NCBI GenBank assembly: GCA_011032825.1
Contig: JAADJZ010000013.1
Location: forward strand, 124,001 to 188,000
Direction: 5' to 3'
DNA length: 64,000 bases
Source of the DNA: Massariosphaeria phaeospora
Taxonomy: Eukaryota > Ascomycota > Dothideomycetes > Pleosporales
In this document: positions 35,180 to 45,869 of the stretch, piece by piece
Numbering within the stretch: the first letter of the stretch is position 1
How the letters are laid out: every line of letters begins with the position of its first letter
Translations under genes and position numbers: made by a program
Notes under the pieces: generated by a model
Databases searched by the model: none
Seen by the model: only the letters and a program-made list of their open reading frames with translations
Told to the model about the DNA's origin: nothing

Positions 35180-36503
35180 ATGGGCATCTGCATGAGCACA
35201 GCCAACGACGATGTCGAGCAGAAGAAGCGGAGTCAAGCCATCGACCGCAAACTCGAGGAGGACTCCCGCCGGTTACGACGGGAATGCAAAATCCTGCTCC
35301 TGGGTAAGCCCGCCGAATCCGCCCTCTGCTGCTCCAAATGCTAATCGCGCATGCGCAGGTTCTGGAGAGAGCGGCAAGTCGACCATTGTCAAGCAGATGA
35401 AGATCATCCACCAGAATGGCTACACGCAGGAAGAGCTGGCCATGTACCGCCTCACCATATACAAAAACGTGATCGACTGCGCAAAAGCCCTGATCGGCGC
35501 GATGCGGCAATTCAACATCCCGATAGAGGACCCCGGGAACGACGAACACTGCGAGTATCTGCTCGAATACACGGTGGATCCAGACCCGGAGAAACCCCTC
35601 GATCTGCGGGTTGGCCAGGCCGTCACGTCCGTCTGGAAAGACCCGTGCGTGCCCAAAGTGCTTGAGCGCTCCAGCGAGTTCTATCTGATGGACTCGGCGC
35701 CCTAGTACGTTCGCTGTTCGCGCTACCCTAAACCCTGCTAACGCTCCCAGCTTCTTCGACGAGGTGAGCCGAATAGCGGACCCCAACTATATCCCTATAG
35801 AATCCGATGTCCTGCGCGCCCGCACCAAGACCACCGGTATATACGAAACGAGATTCACAATGGGTCAATTGAGCATACAGTATGTGGCTTGCACTGGTGA
35901 ACCGCTCGGCGCTTCGGCTAACATGAAACCGCAGCATGTTCGACGTTGGTGGGCAGCGCAGTGAGCGGAAAAAGTGGATACATTGTTTTGAGAACGTCAC
36001 ATCGATTATCTTTTGCGTGGCGCTGAGCGAGTATGACCAGGTTTTATTGGAGGAGAGCTCACAGGTACCGTACTCCGACTGTGAACCGCTGGTACACTAC
36101 TGACTCGCCCGCCTAGAACCGAATGATGGAGAGCCTGGTGCTGTTCGATTCGGTAGTGAATAGTCGGTGGTTCATGCGGACGAGCATCATCCTGTTCTTG
36201 AACAAAGTCGACTTGTTCAAGGCGAAACTAGCGCGGTCGCCATTAGGGAATTACTTCCCCGACTACTCTGGCGGAAACGACGTCAACCGCGCCGCGAAAT
36301 ACCTCCTGTGGAGGTTCAACCAAGTCAACCGAGCGCATCTCAATCTATATCCTCAGTATGAGTATCCACTACCGCACCCGTAACCTTTGCTAACACCCCT
36401 TAGTTTAACACAAGCCACGGACACGTCGAATATCCGGCTAGTCTTCGCCGCCGTCAAAGAGACGATACTGCAGAACGCATTGAAGGACTCCGGCATTCTG
36501 TAA
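35180..36503 (+). CDS. Group III G-protein alpha subunit (GanB/GNA-3 type)
   Basis: Six exons: 35180-35303, 35359-35704, 35751-35879, 35935-36064, 36117-36355 and 36404-36503; introns are 46-55 nt and the protein has 355 residues. MGICMS offers Gly2 for myristoylation and Cys4 for palmitoylation. Nucleotide-binding boxes are complete: P-loop GSGESGKS (42-49), switch [35 protein letters not shown] and TQATDTSN. The end DSGIL lacks the Cys of Gi-like subunits. These features, and the N-terminal [17 protein letters not shown], place it with GanB/GNA-3 subunits, which signal nutrient sensing to adenylate cyclase. It sits 3 kb from, and divergent to, hog1. Confidence 0.96.
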
Positions 36504-39500
36504 CCGTCTCGTCCCTCCCGGTCCCGACAATACCACACGTCGATGACTGCTGTGCATAATCGCATTCCCCATCTACCAAGTAATACACACGAGCCATTAC
36601 GAGCACTCTCCCCATCGTGTCATACATGACGCACTTCTGGGTCACGAATTCAGGACTGGGATATATCATTGCCTCTCATATGTCAGAGCGCAGCATCGGC
36701 GTTTTTGCGGCGTTCATAGCCCTGGGGATACTTTTTGAACATTTGGCCCATTACAACCATATTTACCTTTAGGAGTCAGATTTATTCTTATGCCCATACC
36801 AGTTCGCTTTCTTTGGTCCCGGTCCGGTTCGTCACCCATTTCCCCGATCTCTCCCCTGGTTTTTGAGCAAAAGTTCGGTTGGCGGCTTGCCCGTGTCAGG
36901 GAGGGACCCCTAGTTCTGTATGGGAGCCCGTTTCATGTCTTTGTTTGTCTGTCCATGAAGGTGCGAGTTCTTGTTTCCCATGCCTCGGCTGGCGTAGTCA
37001 GTCAGGGGTAGGGAATTGTATGTTATAGTCTCTCCTTGACTTGTCTTCTCATTCTCCCTGGAGCGTCGACCTTTTCCCCCTGGAACCCAGCTGCACACGG
37101 CGACGCATGACAACATGGCCGGCCTCAGCAAGCACACGTACGCACGCCCCTGCCGGAAAGCATGACCTCGGAGCGTCGGCTACACAGGACGGTCGGTCGG
37201 CATTGGTCATCTGTCTCTCTCTCGGCTGCAAAACATGTTCAGATATATATTTTTATTGCACGGCTGGGAGCTCTGTGAGGCTCTTTGGACTACCTATCTC
37301 TGCTATGTTTCTGCCAGAGCGCTTGCTTGCTTGGGTCGGTCGGGACTTGTGGGCTAGGACTGCTGCTGCTGCTCCGGTTTGGCTCGGGTCGGCCACTTGT
37401 TATGTTTTGTTGGGGAAGGGGAAGGGGAAGGCGGGGAGGCAGGCTATGAATGGCATGTCGGTCGGGGTGGTGAAGGGAGGGAAGGCCGCTGAAGCTGAGG
37501 GATGGATGGATGGAGGGATGGATTCATCGATCGGAGCAGCATTTGAGAGAGGCTAGTAGGCAGTTTATATGATATGATAGGGGAATTGCTGAAAGATTCT
37601 TTGCATTCGCGTGTCCAGGTTGTTGGGCGGAAAGTGCAGTTTGGTGTGGTGGTGGGTGTACGGAGTTACGACGAGGCATTTGAGCATCGCTTTTGAATTT
37701 TTCTTGCGGCTTTAGATGGCCATGCACTTTATCGGCGGCGTACAGTCTAGAGTGGAGTGCATCGCATCAACCTACGACGGAGGCAGGGGACAACCACGGC
37801 GGAGATATGTTATGTAGTATCCGTACCTTAAACTTAGTTGCGATAGACCTCGGGATGGATGGCGGCGCAGCGCTGCGTAGCACAGGGGCTCGGCTGGCTC
37901 GGGCTCCCGGGGGCCTGCGTGAACACGTGGCTCGGATCGCATCGGATCGCATCGGGCCCGGGGTGGGCGCTTAGGCGGCTGGGCGGCTGACGGGACAGGA
38001 CAACGTGCTTCGGTCACCGAAACACAGGCGAGAGGGGGGTGGGAGGGGTGCGACTGGGGAGATGGGAGATGGGAGATGGGAGATAAGCGGCGAGGGGTAG
38101 GGTACGGTAGGGTACGGTACGGGTACGGTAGGGCTGGGTTTTGGGTTTTTGGGTTTTGGGGTGGAGGAAATGATGGGATTGTGGACGGTGGAGGTTCCAA
38201 CACGGTGAAGCAAGACGATGAATTGTAGGCTGGAGATAGTAGGTAGGGATTGAAGCGGCCTGCCTGCAGGATTTGTAGTAGCATGGAGCGAGGGATACAG
38301 AGCAGAGCAGAGCAGAGTAGAAGACGGAGTAGAGCGCGCGCTGGAGCGGTGGAAGAGTGGAACTTGGAGAGTGGTGGTTGTTGGGAGTGAGGAGGCATGG
38401 AGGATGTAGAGTGAGTAAAGTGAGGTGTGTGTTCATCGTACGGAGAGTGTACATCTCTTGTTTGTTCAATCTAAATCTCTCTCTTTCTTTCTCTCCTTCT
38501 TCCGCAGCGCAGCATACATACTATCCTTACTTCTAGTTTCAGTTTCTTCGTCTAGGTACCTACCTTGACACGATGTGATGCGAATGCGATACTTGTACAT
38601 TCTACAACTACATAGTCTTCCCACAAGATTTCTTGATTCAGTTCAGATAGAATTACAAGTACATAGGTAGATTTCAGATCTGGACCGCTACCGCTAGCTA
38701 CGAAGCCTGAAACTTGCACACAGTAGATAAGCATTTTCCTAGGCTTTGGCTTCGTTGGCTTCGGCTCGGCTCTCTGCCCGGACCCGGACCTGCCCACCCA
38801 CCCGGGACACGGACACGGACGAAAATCACGCCAGTGCTAGGAAAAAGCAATGTCTAGCTTTCTGCTTGGTTTTGGTTTTGGTTTTGTTTGCGGGGTCGTG
38901 TGGAGTTGTTTACAGTTCAGTTCACGACATAATTATTCACAACAAGGCAACGTGCCGCTGCCCGTTTTTGCTTGCCTGCTTGTCTGCGCGGCGTGTCGTG
39001 TCGTGTAGCGTTGAGTTGAGTTGAGTTCCAAGGTTCCTCCTCCGCCTATCCCATCCTCTCCTATCCCATTCTATCCTATGCTATCGCACCTCTTTCCGCA
39101 AGCAAAACAAGCATGCGATCGCCCCTTCCTGCAGCACCGCACGGCGCACGCACAGGCACAGGCACAGGCACATGCCACTCCCCCAGCCGTGCGTCGCCGC
39201 GCCGCGCCGCGCCCACACAGGCGTTTCTGCGGTTCCTATTGGCCGACGAGAGTGTCCCTATCATTATAAATCCTTTATCAATAAGAAGTGAGCGCCTGGG
39301 GGATTAGAAGTAGGTACGTGCGCTAGACAGGCACCAGCACGTAGGTATGTTGAGGCAAAACGCTTTCGTGGTAGCAACACACCACTTTTGGTAATTGTAG
39401 ATAGATAGCTACCTACTCGGTGTGGCCAATAATTATGTCAGTTGGTGATGGGGAAAAGAACCCATGTCAAGCCAAACTGTAAAAGTCCGAGCCAAACGCC

Positions 39501-39724
39501 CTATGTCCGTACCCCTCCCATATCCATCCCACAATCCGGTCTGGGCTCTCAGCGTTGTTGTGGGTTTTGTAGTTATATATGTGTGTGAAGTGAAAAACAA
39601 GGAAGTTGGTGGTCGTAACATCGTGAAAGGCGAGCAAGAGTGGCGCTGAGTGTCGCTCGCTTGGTGGTATCGTGAAGCCTGCAGTTTGCCCGTTCCAAAA
39701 GACGAGGGCATATGTGCGAACCGT
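36504..39724. other. Gene-poor 3.2-kb region with G-rich tracts
   Basis: No convincing gene. Simple-sequence patches include GGGAGAT units at 38057-38084, GGGTACGGTA-type units at 38095-38132 and GGGTTTTGGG-type units at 38133-38165, then a GTTTTG run near 38865 and GAGTT units near 39012. Open frames here mostly lack ATG starts. Confidence 0.55.
38055..38084 (+). repeat. (GGGAGAT)4, possible G-quadruplex
   Basis: Four GGG runs are separated by AGAT spacers, the classic pattern for an intramolecular G-quadruplex with short loops. More G-runs follow to 38165. Confidence 0.7.
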
Positions 39725-40084
39725 CTAGCCCCGGTTGGACAGGAAGCCGCTGTTGTTGGCCATCATCGCCTGAGCGATCGCTGGGGGACCGGCATACTTG
39801 CTGTTGAGCGCCAGGAAAGCTGTGGTCGCCGGCTGGAGGATTGGGGCAGCGTCAAACGAGGCGGGGGGCGCCGATGGTATGCTTTCGACGCTGGAGACAG
39901 ACGAGACGGATGGGTGGCGGGCGGAGTGAGAGCGGTTGGACAGAAACCCGTGAGGAGCGACGCTGGGCTCGACGGGCGCGACAGAAGCGACGGGAGCAAT
40001 TGTGCTGACCCTCTTGGTGGGGGTGTTGAGAGAGAGGAAGGCGGTGGGGAAGGGAATGTGGTAGCGGGGGCTAGAGGTAGACAT
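39725..40084 (-). CDS. Small protein with duplicated FLxLN / GFLSNR motifs
   Basis: The protein has 119 residues in one exon from the ATG at 40084. A TATATAAAA box at 40185-40193 on the same strand, about 105 bp upstream, supports expression. The sequence has an internal echo: TAFLSLNTP near residue 14 and TAFLALNSK near residue 88, and HGFLSNRS near 45 and SGFLSNRG at the very end. Between them is a Ser/Pro/Val/Ala-rich linker. No signal peptide or membrane helix is seen. Small proteins with FLxL motifs occur in other filamentous ascomycetes as I recall, but I know no function. Unknown. Confidence 0.65.
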   Translation of the reverse strand: MSTSSPRYHIPFPTAFLSLNTPTKRVSTIAPVASVAPVEPSVAPHGFLSNRSHSARHPSVSSVSSVESIPSAPPASFDAAPILQPATTAFLALNSKYAGPPAIAQAMMANNSGFLSNRG

Positions 40085-41880
40085 TTCGTCAGGGTTGGTG
40101 TTGGTGGTGGTTGGCGGGGTAGGGCCGGCGAAGTTGTTGAGGTTGGAAGTGGAGGGTGCGGTTGAAGGAAGGGGAGCCGGTGGATTTTATATATGCCTTG
40201 GAGTCGTGGGTCTAGGCTAGGCTCCTATTGGTCCGCGTGCTAGTGCGAGTCAAGTGACCTTTGCGAGTGGACGTGAAGTGTGCTCTGATAAAAACGATTC
40301 AGCAAGAATAATGAGGTCGCTTTGTGTAAGGTCCCTGACAGGGCTCGTGCAAGGACAGTGTGTAGGCAGGCTAGAGCGCAGCGCGGAATGTCGCAGTCGG
40401 GTAGCCTTCGGGAAGGACTCCGTGTGGCACTGTTGTTGCGAGGGCCCGGGGGATCGTCTTGACAAGACTTCGGGAGTTGTGCTTGACTGCTGTTCGTAAT
40501 TTCTTGATGCTGTTTTGTGGCGGCTAGTGTGCGGATTAGGAGTCCAAGATTCTTGGAGGCGCGAGGTCCTATAAACCCAAGACACTTGTTGGCTCAGATG
40601 TGCTTGGCGGGTCGCGGCGGAGAGTCGAAATAAGGGTCCACCTGACTTGAACGGTGTCGTGCCTTGTATAAGTTTTATGAGCGCTCCAAGGTTTTGCAAA
40701 TATTGGGGCCGACGATTGCTTGGTGTTTTGTAAGCTTCGGGATCTCTGGTGGTAGATCGGTGTGCTTGGCGGAGTTTGACGCGGCAGAGTGGAGATGGAT
40801 TGAAACAAGATGTGTAGTGGAGAGACGGCGAGCAGAGGAAGAAGTAGAAAGCTGTGTGGGCGCGGTCCCTTTTATGGTGGTACTAGCCCGGACTAAAGGG
40901 CAGTAGTCAGGTTCACGATGACAGACCAGGTGTTGAGGAGACCAGAACCAGGGTCTAGAAGGTTAGCAACCGAGACGCACTTGGATAGGAAAATTCAGCA
41001 TGGTACTAAAGCGTAGTCGCGGCCCTAGCGTATCGTCCACATTAGCTATATCTTGCTATCATGCTGCTATCAGGCTGCGCGCGACATGCAGGCGCCCACT
41101 TGGATATGTCAGTTCGGCACGCAGCGGATCACACGTGGTGCCTTCTGGCTGCTCTGTGGCCGCAGGCTAGTCTGACCGAAGCGTGTTGGCTTGCTATGCC
41201 TCTGGCGTAGTGAGCGAAGGATGGTGGAGTGTGGAGGGGAACCTCGAGCGAGTGGTGTTGCTTTTGCACACGGTGCATGCAGATTCCTGGAATCTGGGCA
41301 ATCTGGAGACGGCGGACGCAGTTGGCGGTGAAGGAGCGTGCATGCGGGGAGCACGTCCTTGCCGCCGCCGGCCGCTGGAGCGCTTGTGTGAGCCGAAGCT
41401 GGCCTTGGGTCGGGGTCGGGCTATAGGGGATTTGCTCGATGGTGCCATGGTGCTATGGTGTGATCACTGTGATGGGGAGATTGTGAAGGGCAGGCTAGCT
41501 GAAAAAGACGTGCGCGTAGGATCATGTGACGCTGCAAGCGAGTGGCAAACACCATCATCGGCCGCGAGGACCTCCTCAAAGCATCACCTCTACCCCAGCC
41601 CGACATGAAGGCTTGCTCGGGCGGCTCTGACTGGAGAGTTCTGTGATCGCGAGCACACCAGCCCAACATCGGCCTCTCTCCCCGTCCTACAGCTCTAGAA
41701 GGCGGCGTGGTGCCACTCCTCTGCTGCATCGCGTCATTTCACCACCAACGCCAACGACGGCAACGCGAGGGCCACGCCTGTGGATGCCTTGGCCGACCGG
41801 CATGCTCGCCTTATCTTGACTACAACTCCAGTCTTACCTGTGTTCGAGCCTAACCGTGCCGCTCCCCAGGTCAGCCACAA
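40085..41880. other. Spacer, nothing firm
   Basis: A minus-strand frame at 41448-41194 (84 codons, ATG in good context, basic start MAPSSKSPIARPRPKASFGS) is the only candidate; I give it little weight. Otherwise nothing is recognised. Confidence 0.45.
40185..40193 (-). promoter_or_regulatory. TATA box of the 119-aa protein gene
   Basis: TATATAAAA reads on the minus strand about 105 bp before the ATG at 40084. Confidence 0.6.
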
Positions 41881-43024
41881 GGTCGAGAGGGTTCCGACTT
41901 CACACTTGTTTTTGGTGGTAGCGTCCTGGGATTCCTCCTGCAAGCCGTTCCACTCCTCCTCGCCCCGGTGCGATTGGCCACTCTCTTGCAGCGGCGCGAC
42001 GGGATCGCTAGGAACTCTTCTCCAGCGTTGCTGAAGCGAGTACGAGCTAGAGCTGAGATGGAGGGTCGATCTCAATGCTATGCCTTTACGTGCGATCCTC
42101 TCGTTGGGCTTTTGGAGCGAAAATAATGTGTACCAGACGAAACTCTCGGATTGGTCCGCGATACTTGGAATGTCTAGGGTTTCCGGGGTCGCGGTATATT
42201 GCGATTCTTTCGCAGTTTGAGTATAACAGAACTGTGCGACCTAGCGGCTTATTGCAGTTCTTTTTGCCTGCTTCTGTTCTGCGACTGGAGTTTTTTTCTC
42301 GATAGGCTGCTACCCAACCGTTCCGTCACCGTGTCTGCTTATACTTTCCTGGCCAGGGTGTTACTGTTGCTGCAACCATTTTACCCTGTTGGAGATCGGA
42401 CACTTCGCTCGAGGAAACTTTCGGAATGTTCACCACGAGGTTATCTAGTCCCTGGACGGCCTCGTTAGAAAGGGCTACCGTCTTTATATCACATCAAAAG
42501 GAAGTAGACGTAGGTTCAACCATGACACGCATGTGTTTTGTCAGTTCCAGTCTAAGATTGAGGAGAAGATGGAAGCTGCTTCTATTGAGTAACAAGTAGG
42601 CGTGGACTTCATTGCACCTTTCTCTCGTATCGGGCATTCGTATCGAGAATTACCCGAGAATTACCGGCAATCCGTCGGTCAGATCGCCAGAATGAAGGCA
42701 GCTGCTCTGTCCTGCACCTATTATATTGATGGAAGGCAAGGTCGTCATCCTCGACGAAGCCTCGACCAGGTGTGTCCCTTCCCCATCTGGTTAACTCTGT
42801 CAACACTGATTCACCGTGTTAATGACAACAGCGACGTATGAGGCGCATACTTTACTCTGCGTTTGCAGACCGCGTCGTTAATGTGATTGCTCACCGACTC
42901 GACATCATTTTATACTTCGGTCCAATGGTTGTCATGGATGGAGCGAAAGGTCGGTGAGCCGACCGGCTTGTTGAGAACCCGGGGAAGCTTGTTCGATACA
43001 CTTGTACAGAGTCAAACGAAGTAG
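41881..43024 (+). pseudogene. Degraded ABC-C (MRP-type) transporter, middle deleted
   Basis: Several frames carry pieces in the right order. From 41890, GSDFTLVFGGSVLGFLLQAV with PLLLAPVRLATLLQRR is the start of the N-terminal TMD0. ILSQFEYNRTVRPSGLLQFF (42207-42266) and SVTVSAYTFLARVLLLLQPF (42319-42378) are later TMD0 helices. LEETFGMFTTRL (42408-42443) and GLVRKGYRLYITSKG (from 42458) are the linker before TMD1. Then nearly everything is gone until the second nucleotide-binding domain: SVGQ signature (42671-42682), Walker B KVVILDEAS (42738-42764), H-loop VIAHRLD (42883-42903), VVMDGAK and the end GSLFDTLVQSQTK, stop at 43022-43024. Walker A is absent. Multiple frameshifts and stops make it dead. 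A GTGTGT...AACAG intron relic splits the end. Confidence 0.72.
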
Positions 43025-44279
43025 CTGCAGCCTTTAGTGTCTCTCTATGAGCTGTGTGAGGTTGTGTTTTGCGATTTATATGTCTTGGAGCGAGTTTCCT
43101 TTCCCCCTACTCCACACGTATGCGAATTTTGCCAGAACTTTGCAACCGATCATATTGTAGATTCATGGATACCTGCTCAGGCTCCAGGGTTGTTGCTGCT
43201 TGCTCGCGGCTTTGTGGAGGTGTGGCGTCCCCGGAGCGCAGGTCAGACCTTCCTCATTCACGTCCGATCTTAGCGCCGATTCAGATCTGACATCCCTCGT
43301 CCATCGTCCATCGTCCTCCATCGTCCATCGTCCATCACTCCTCCTCTCCACAACAGAAACATTCCATGCTCTCCTCTTTCCCGCGTTCATGATCTCTTTT
43401 AAGCCTGCTCGACTTTTCTAATTGCGAAAGAGTGCCCGGTTGCCTCTCGCCTTCCATTCTACGATTCTGAACCATCTATCGACACATCTAACGGCATATA
43501 TCAGCATCATACTATTCAATGTAAGAAGATTTTCTCTCTTTCTAGCTGAGAGGCTCTGGCACAATGCATTCTTCCTTCTCTATAAGATGATGGATAGGCC
43601 GGTTTCGGTCATGACACCTTTCACCCTAAACACTGCCTGGATGGGTTGTGCTACTTCCAGGAGCTGTCGGATCCACCCTCCTCTCCCAGAGAGAGAAAGG
43701 AGAATGATGGTCCGCCGTTGAGCTTCTCTTGCCCTCCATCTGGCTCTCTGTGATCCGTCTGGATGAACGGCTCCCGACTCCCTTGCGGTTTCAACTTCTG
43801 AGTATCGAAGCATTCACCTCCGGTCGTGGTTGCATCCTCCACTTCTGGGGTGAGAAACTACTCTCGGTGGGCAATGTATACCAAGGAGTCCCAGCTCGGA
43901 TGCTTTCACTGCACTCACGCGTCGCAACCGGGCAGTTCTTCTCACAGGTGGACCCGGGAAAAAGTCAACAACCCTTTTCTGCCTAGCCTGTCCTCTCGTG
44001 ACCCTTTCGCGTTTCTACGGTGATGCAAGCGCGCCCGCGAAGGATAAAAGCTGCGCCCCCCGCTCCCCGCACCTTCTGACCTCATCCTCTCGCCTGCCTC
44101 AGTAACACTTTTACAGCCGCGAACAGCTCAGACGTGCAGCGTTACCCAGCAGCTCTACCATCATCAGCAGGACCTACTTCCGTCTCTCCTTACTCGACAA
44201 TTTCTACTCAAAAGGTATTTTGCTCTGCCAGGCATGAAGCTCTCCTCTCCTCACCTTGCAGATTTCGCCACCAGCTGCG
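43025..44279. other. Spacer upstream of the F-box gene
   Basis: This contains a TCCATCG heptanucleotide microsatellite at about 43298-43340. The last 250 bases hold the C/T-rich promoter/leader of the F-box gene, with a probable 5'-UTR intron. No gene is recognised. Confidence 0.5.
43298..43340. repeat. TCCATCG heptanucleotide repeat
   Basis: About six near-perfect heptamer units (CATCGTC / TCCATCG) are interrupted once by a CTC insertion. Confidence 0.75.
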
Positions 44280-44975
44280 ATGTTTGCCACGTTCCCCATC
44301 GAGATCCTCGGCGAGATCGCGAGCCATGTCTCCAAGGACGACATCATGACCCTCCGCGTCGTCTCCAAGGGCTTCCGCCATGCGTGCATGCCCCGCTTCG
44401 GCGCCATCGTCAGCGAGGGCAAAGCGCTCTACCCAACCCGCAAGAGCGTCGTCCAGTACGTCAAGCTTGCCAACGACAAAGCCCTCGCCCCCTACATCAA
44501 GTCGATCCGCGTCGTCGGCGAGACGTTCCACAACCCAACCCATGGCTCTGACTGGGCCTGGTCGCAATTCGCCTCGGAGAACCAGATCAAGCTCACTCCC
44601 GCCAACGTGACAGCCTTTCACCACCTGATCAACGTGCACGAGTACGAAACTGTCAAGGCGCTCGACTTCATCCTGCTCGGCAGGTACAGGTCGCTCATGG
44701 CATACCTCTTCAGGCGCCTCACCCACCTCAAGTCCGTGTACGTCCAACAGAAACTCGGCCGTACTCAGCATGTCCCCGGCTGGGCTGGCACGAAGCTCCT
44801 CGGCAAGATCACCGGTTACCATGCCGGCATGAACACCAAGTGGGTCCTCTACGGCGACTGGAACTCCTACGAGGATGAGACCGGCGACGTCATCGAGACC
44901 GGCGTGTCGTTCAAGCAGGACCTCCTCTACGCCGTCGACAACTGCGGCCGTGCTCTGGACGTCTTCATGGAGTAG
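44280..44975 (+). CDS. F-box protein
   Basis: The protein has 231 residues in a single coding exon from the ATG at 44280. The N-terminal 45 residues form an F-box: FPIEILGEIASHVSKDDIMT, then LRVVSKGFRHACMPRFG, with the expected proline, EI, hydrophobic and Trp-replacing positions. F-boxes recruit substrates to SCF ubiquitin ligases through Skp1 and cullin-1. The C-terminal part (HLINVHEYETVKALDFILLG, then GRYRSLMAYLFRRLTHLKSV) resembles substrate regions of short fungal F-box proteins but gives no target. A likely 5'-UTR intron (44215-44261, GTATTT to CTTGCAG) would remove an out-of-frame upstream ATG at 44234. Confidence 0.8.
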   Translation: MFATFPIEILGEIASHVSKDDIMTLRVVSKGFRHACMPRFGAIVSEGKALYPTRKSVVQYVKLANDKALAPYIKSIRVVGETFHNPTHGSDWAWSQFASENQIKLTPANVTAFHHLINVHEYETVKALDFILLGRYRSLMAYLFRRLTHLKSVYVQQKLGRTQHVPGWAGTKLLGKITGYHAGMNTKWVLYGDWNSYEDETGDVIETGVSFKQDLLYAVDNCGRALDVFME

Positions 44976-45869
44976 GCGGCTGTCTGGGCTGGGTGCATGG
45001 TTTGTCGGCAGGTGACACCTGGTGACAACTTGTCTCTTCCCCTCTCTCCTTCTTTGTTTCTCTCGGTGTTCGGTGGGTGGGTGGCGGATCGGATCGGATT
45101 ACCAAAAACATGATGTTCATTCACATTTGGCTTGACTTGCGTGCCCGGTGGCACCTCGTTGAAAGCTTTAGTGGCACATAATCACGGGTGGCGGTGGGAA
45201 GCTCAAAGCTATATATATATTTCCGGTTATATGTCAACACGATAATACACATTGCTCTAATTGCCCCATGCTGTCTACATGTTCCACTGTGCTCTTCGCT
45301 CTGTCTCTGCGTGCCGTGATGTATCCGTCTGACCGGGTTAAGCCCTGGGTCTTACATCGTGCCGTTAGGCATGCCATGGCGCGACATGGCCGCGCCGACA
45401 GCTGCGTCGCTGCGCATTTTAGACGCCAGGCCAGCGTTTAGCTCAACACGCAATGAGCTCTAGAACATGGCTTGGTTCGGCGGATAGAGGCGTGAGGATC
45501 AACGTGGTGGGTAGGGAAGTAGGTGGGGTGGCGAGTAGTGATGGATTCATGTGTGTTTAGAGCTATATATAGAGATCCTAACGCCGTGTTTCCGTATGCC
45601 ACGCAAACGCAAACGCCACCGGGAAAAATGAGAAACGGAAACGGAAAACGGAGAAGATGGAAAAGGACAGGCAGGTACTAAACGCACGCCACGCCCTGCC
45701 TAAACCGTTGCATACTGGATCGATCGTACATACACACAGACACGCAAAGGATACATTCTTGTTCCGCACTCAGACTCGCACTCACACTCTCAACCATTCC
45801 CATACGCATACCCACTCTCCAACCCCCCGCACACCCCCTCTCCCCACCACTTACCCCACCCCACCGCAC
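44976..45869. other. Convergent 3' spacer
   Basis: This lies between the ends of the F-box gene (plus) and eIF5B (minus). It contains two TATATATA-like runs (45208-45221, 45564-45573) and CACACTC-type simple sequence near 45740-45800. No gene is seen. Confidence 0.55.

Noticed and set aside
41194..41448. Minus-strand 84-codon frame with a good ATG context
   Set aside because: Basic low-complexity start and no family; kept only as a note because no other evidence supports it.
42000..42060. Possible degenerate Walker A (SGATGSLGTLLQRC) in the ABC relic
   Set aside because: It lies inside the TMD0 region in a different frame, too early for a nucleotide-binding domain, and lacks the lysine; more likely chance.
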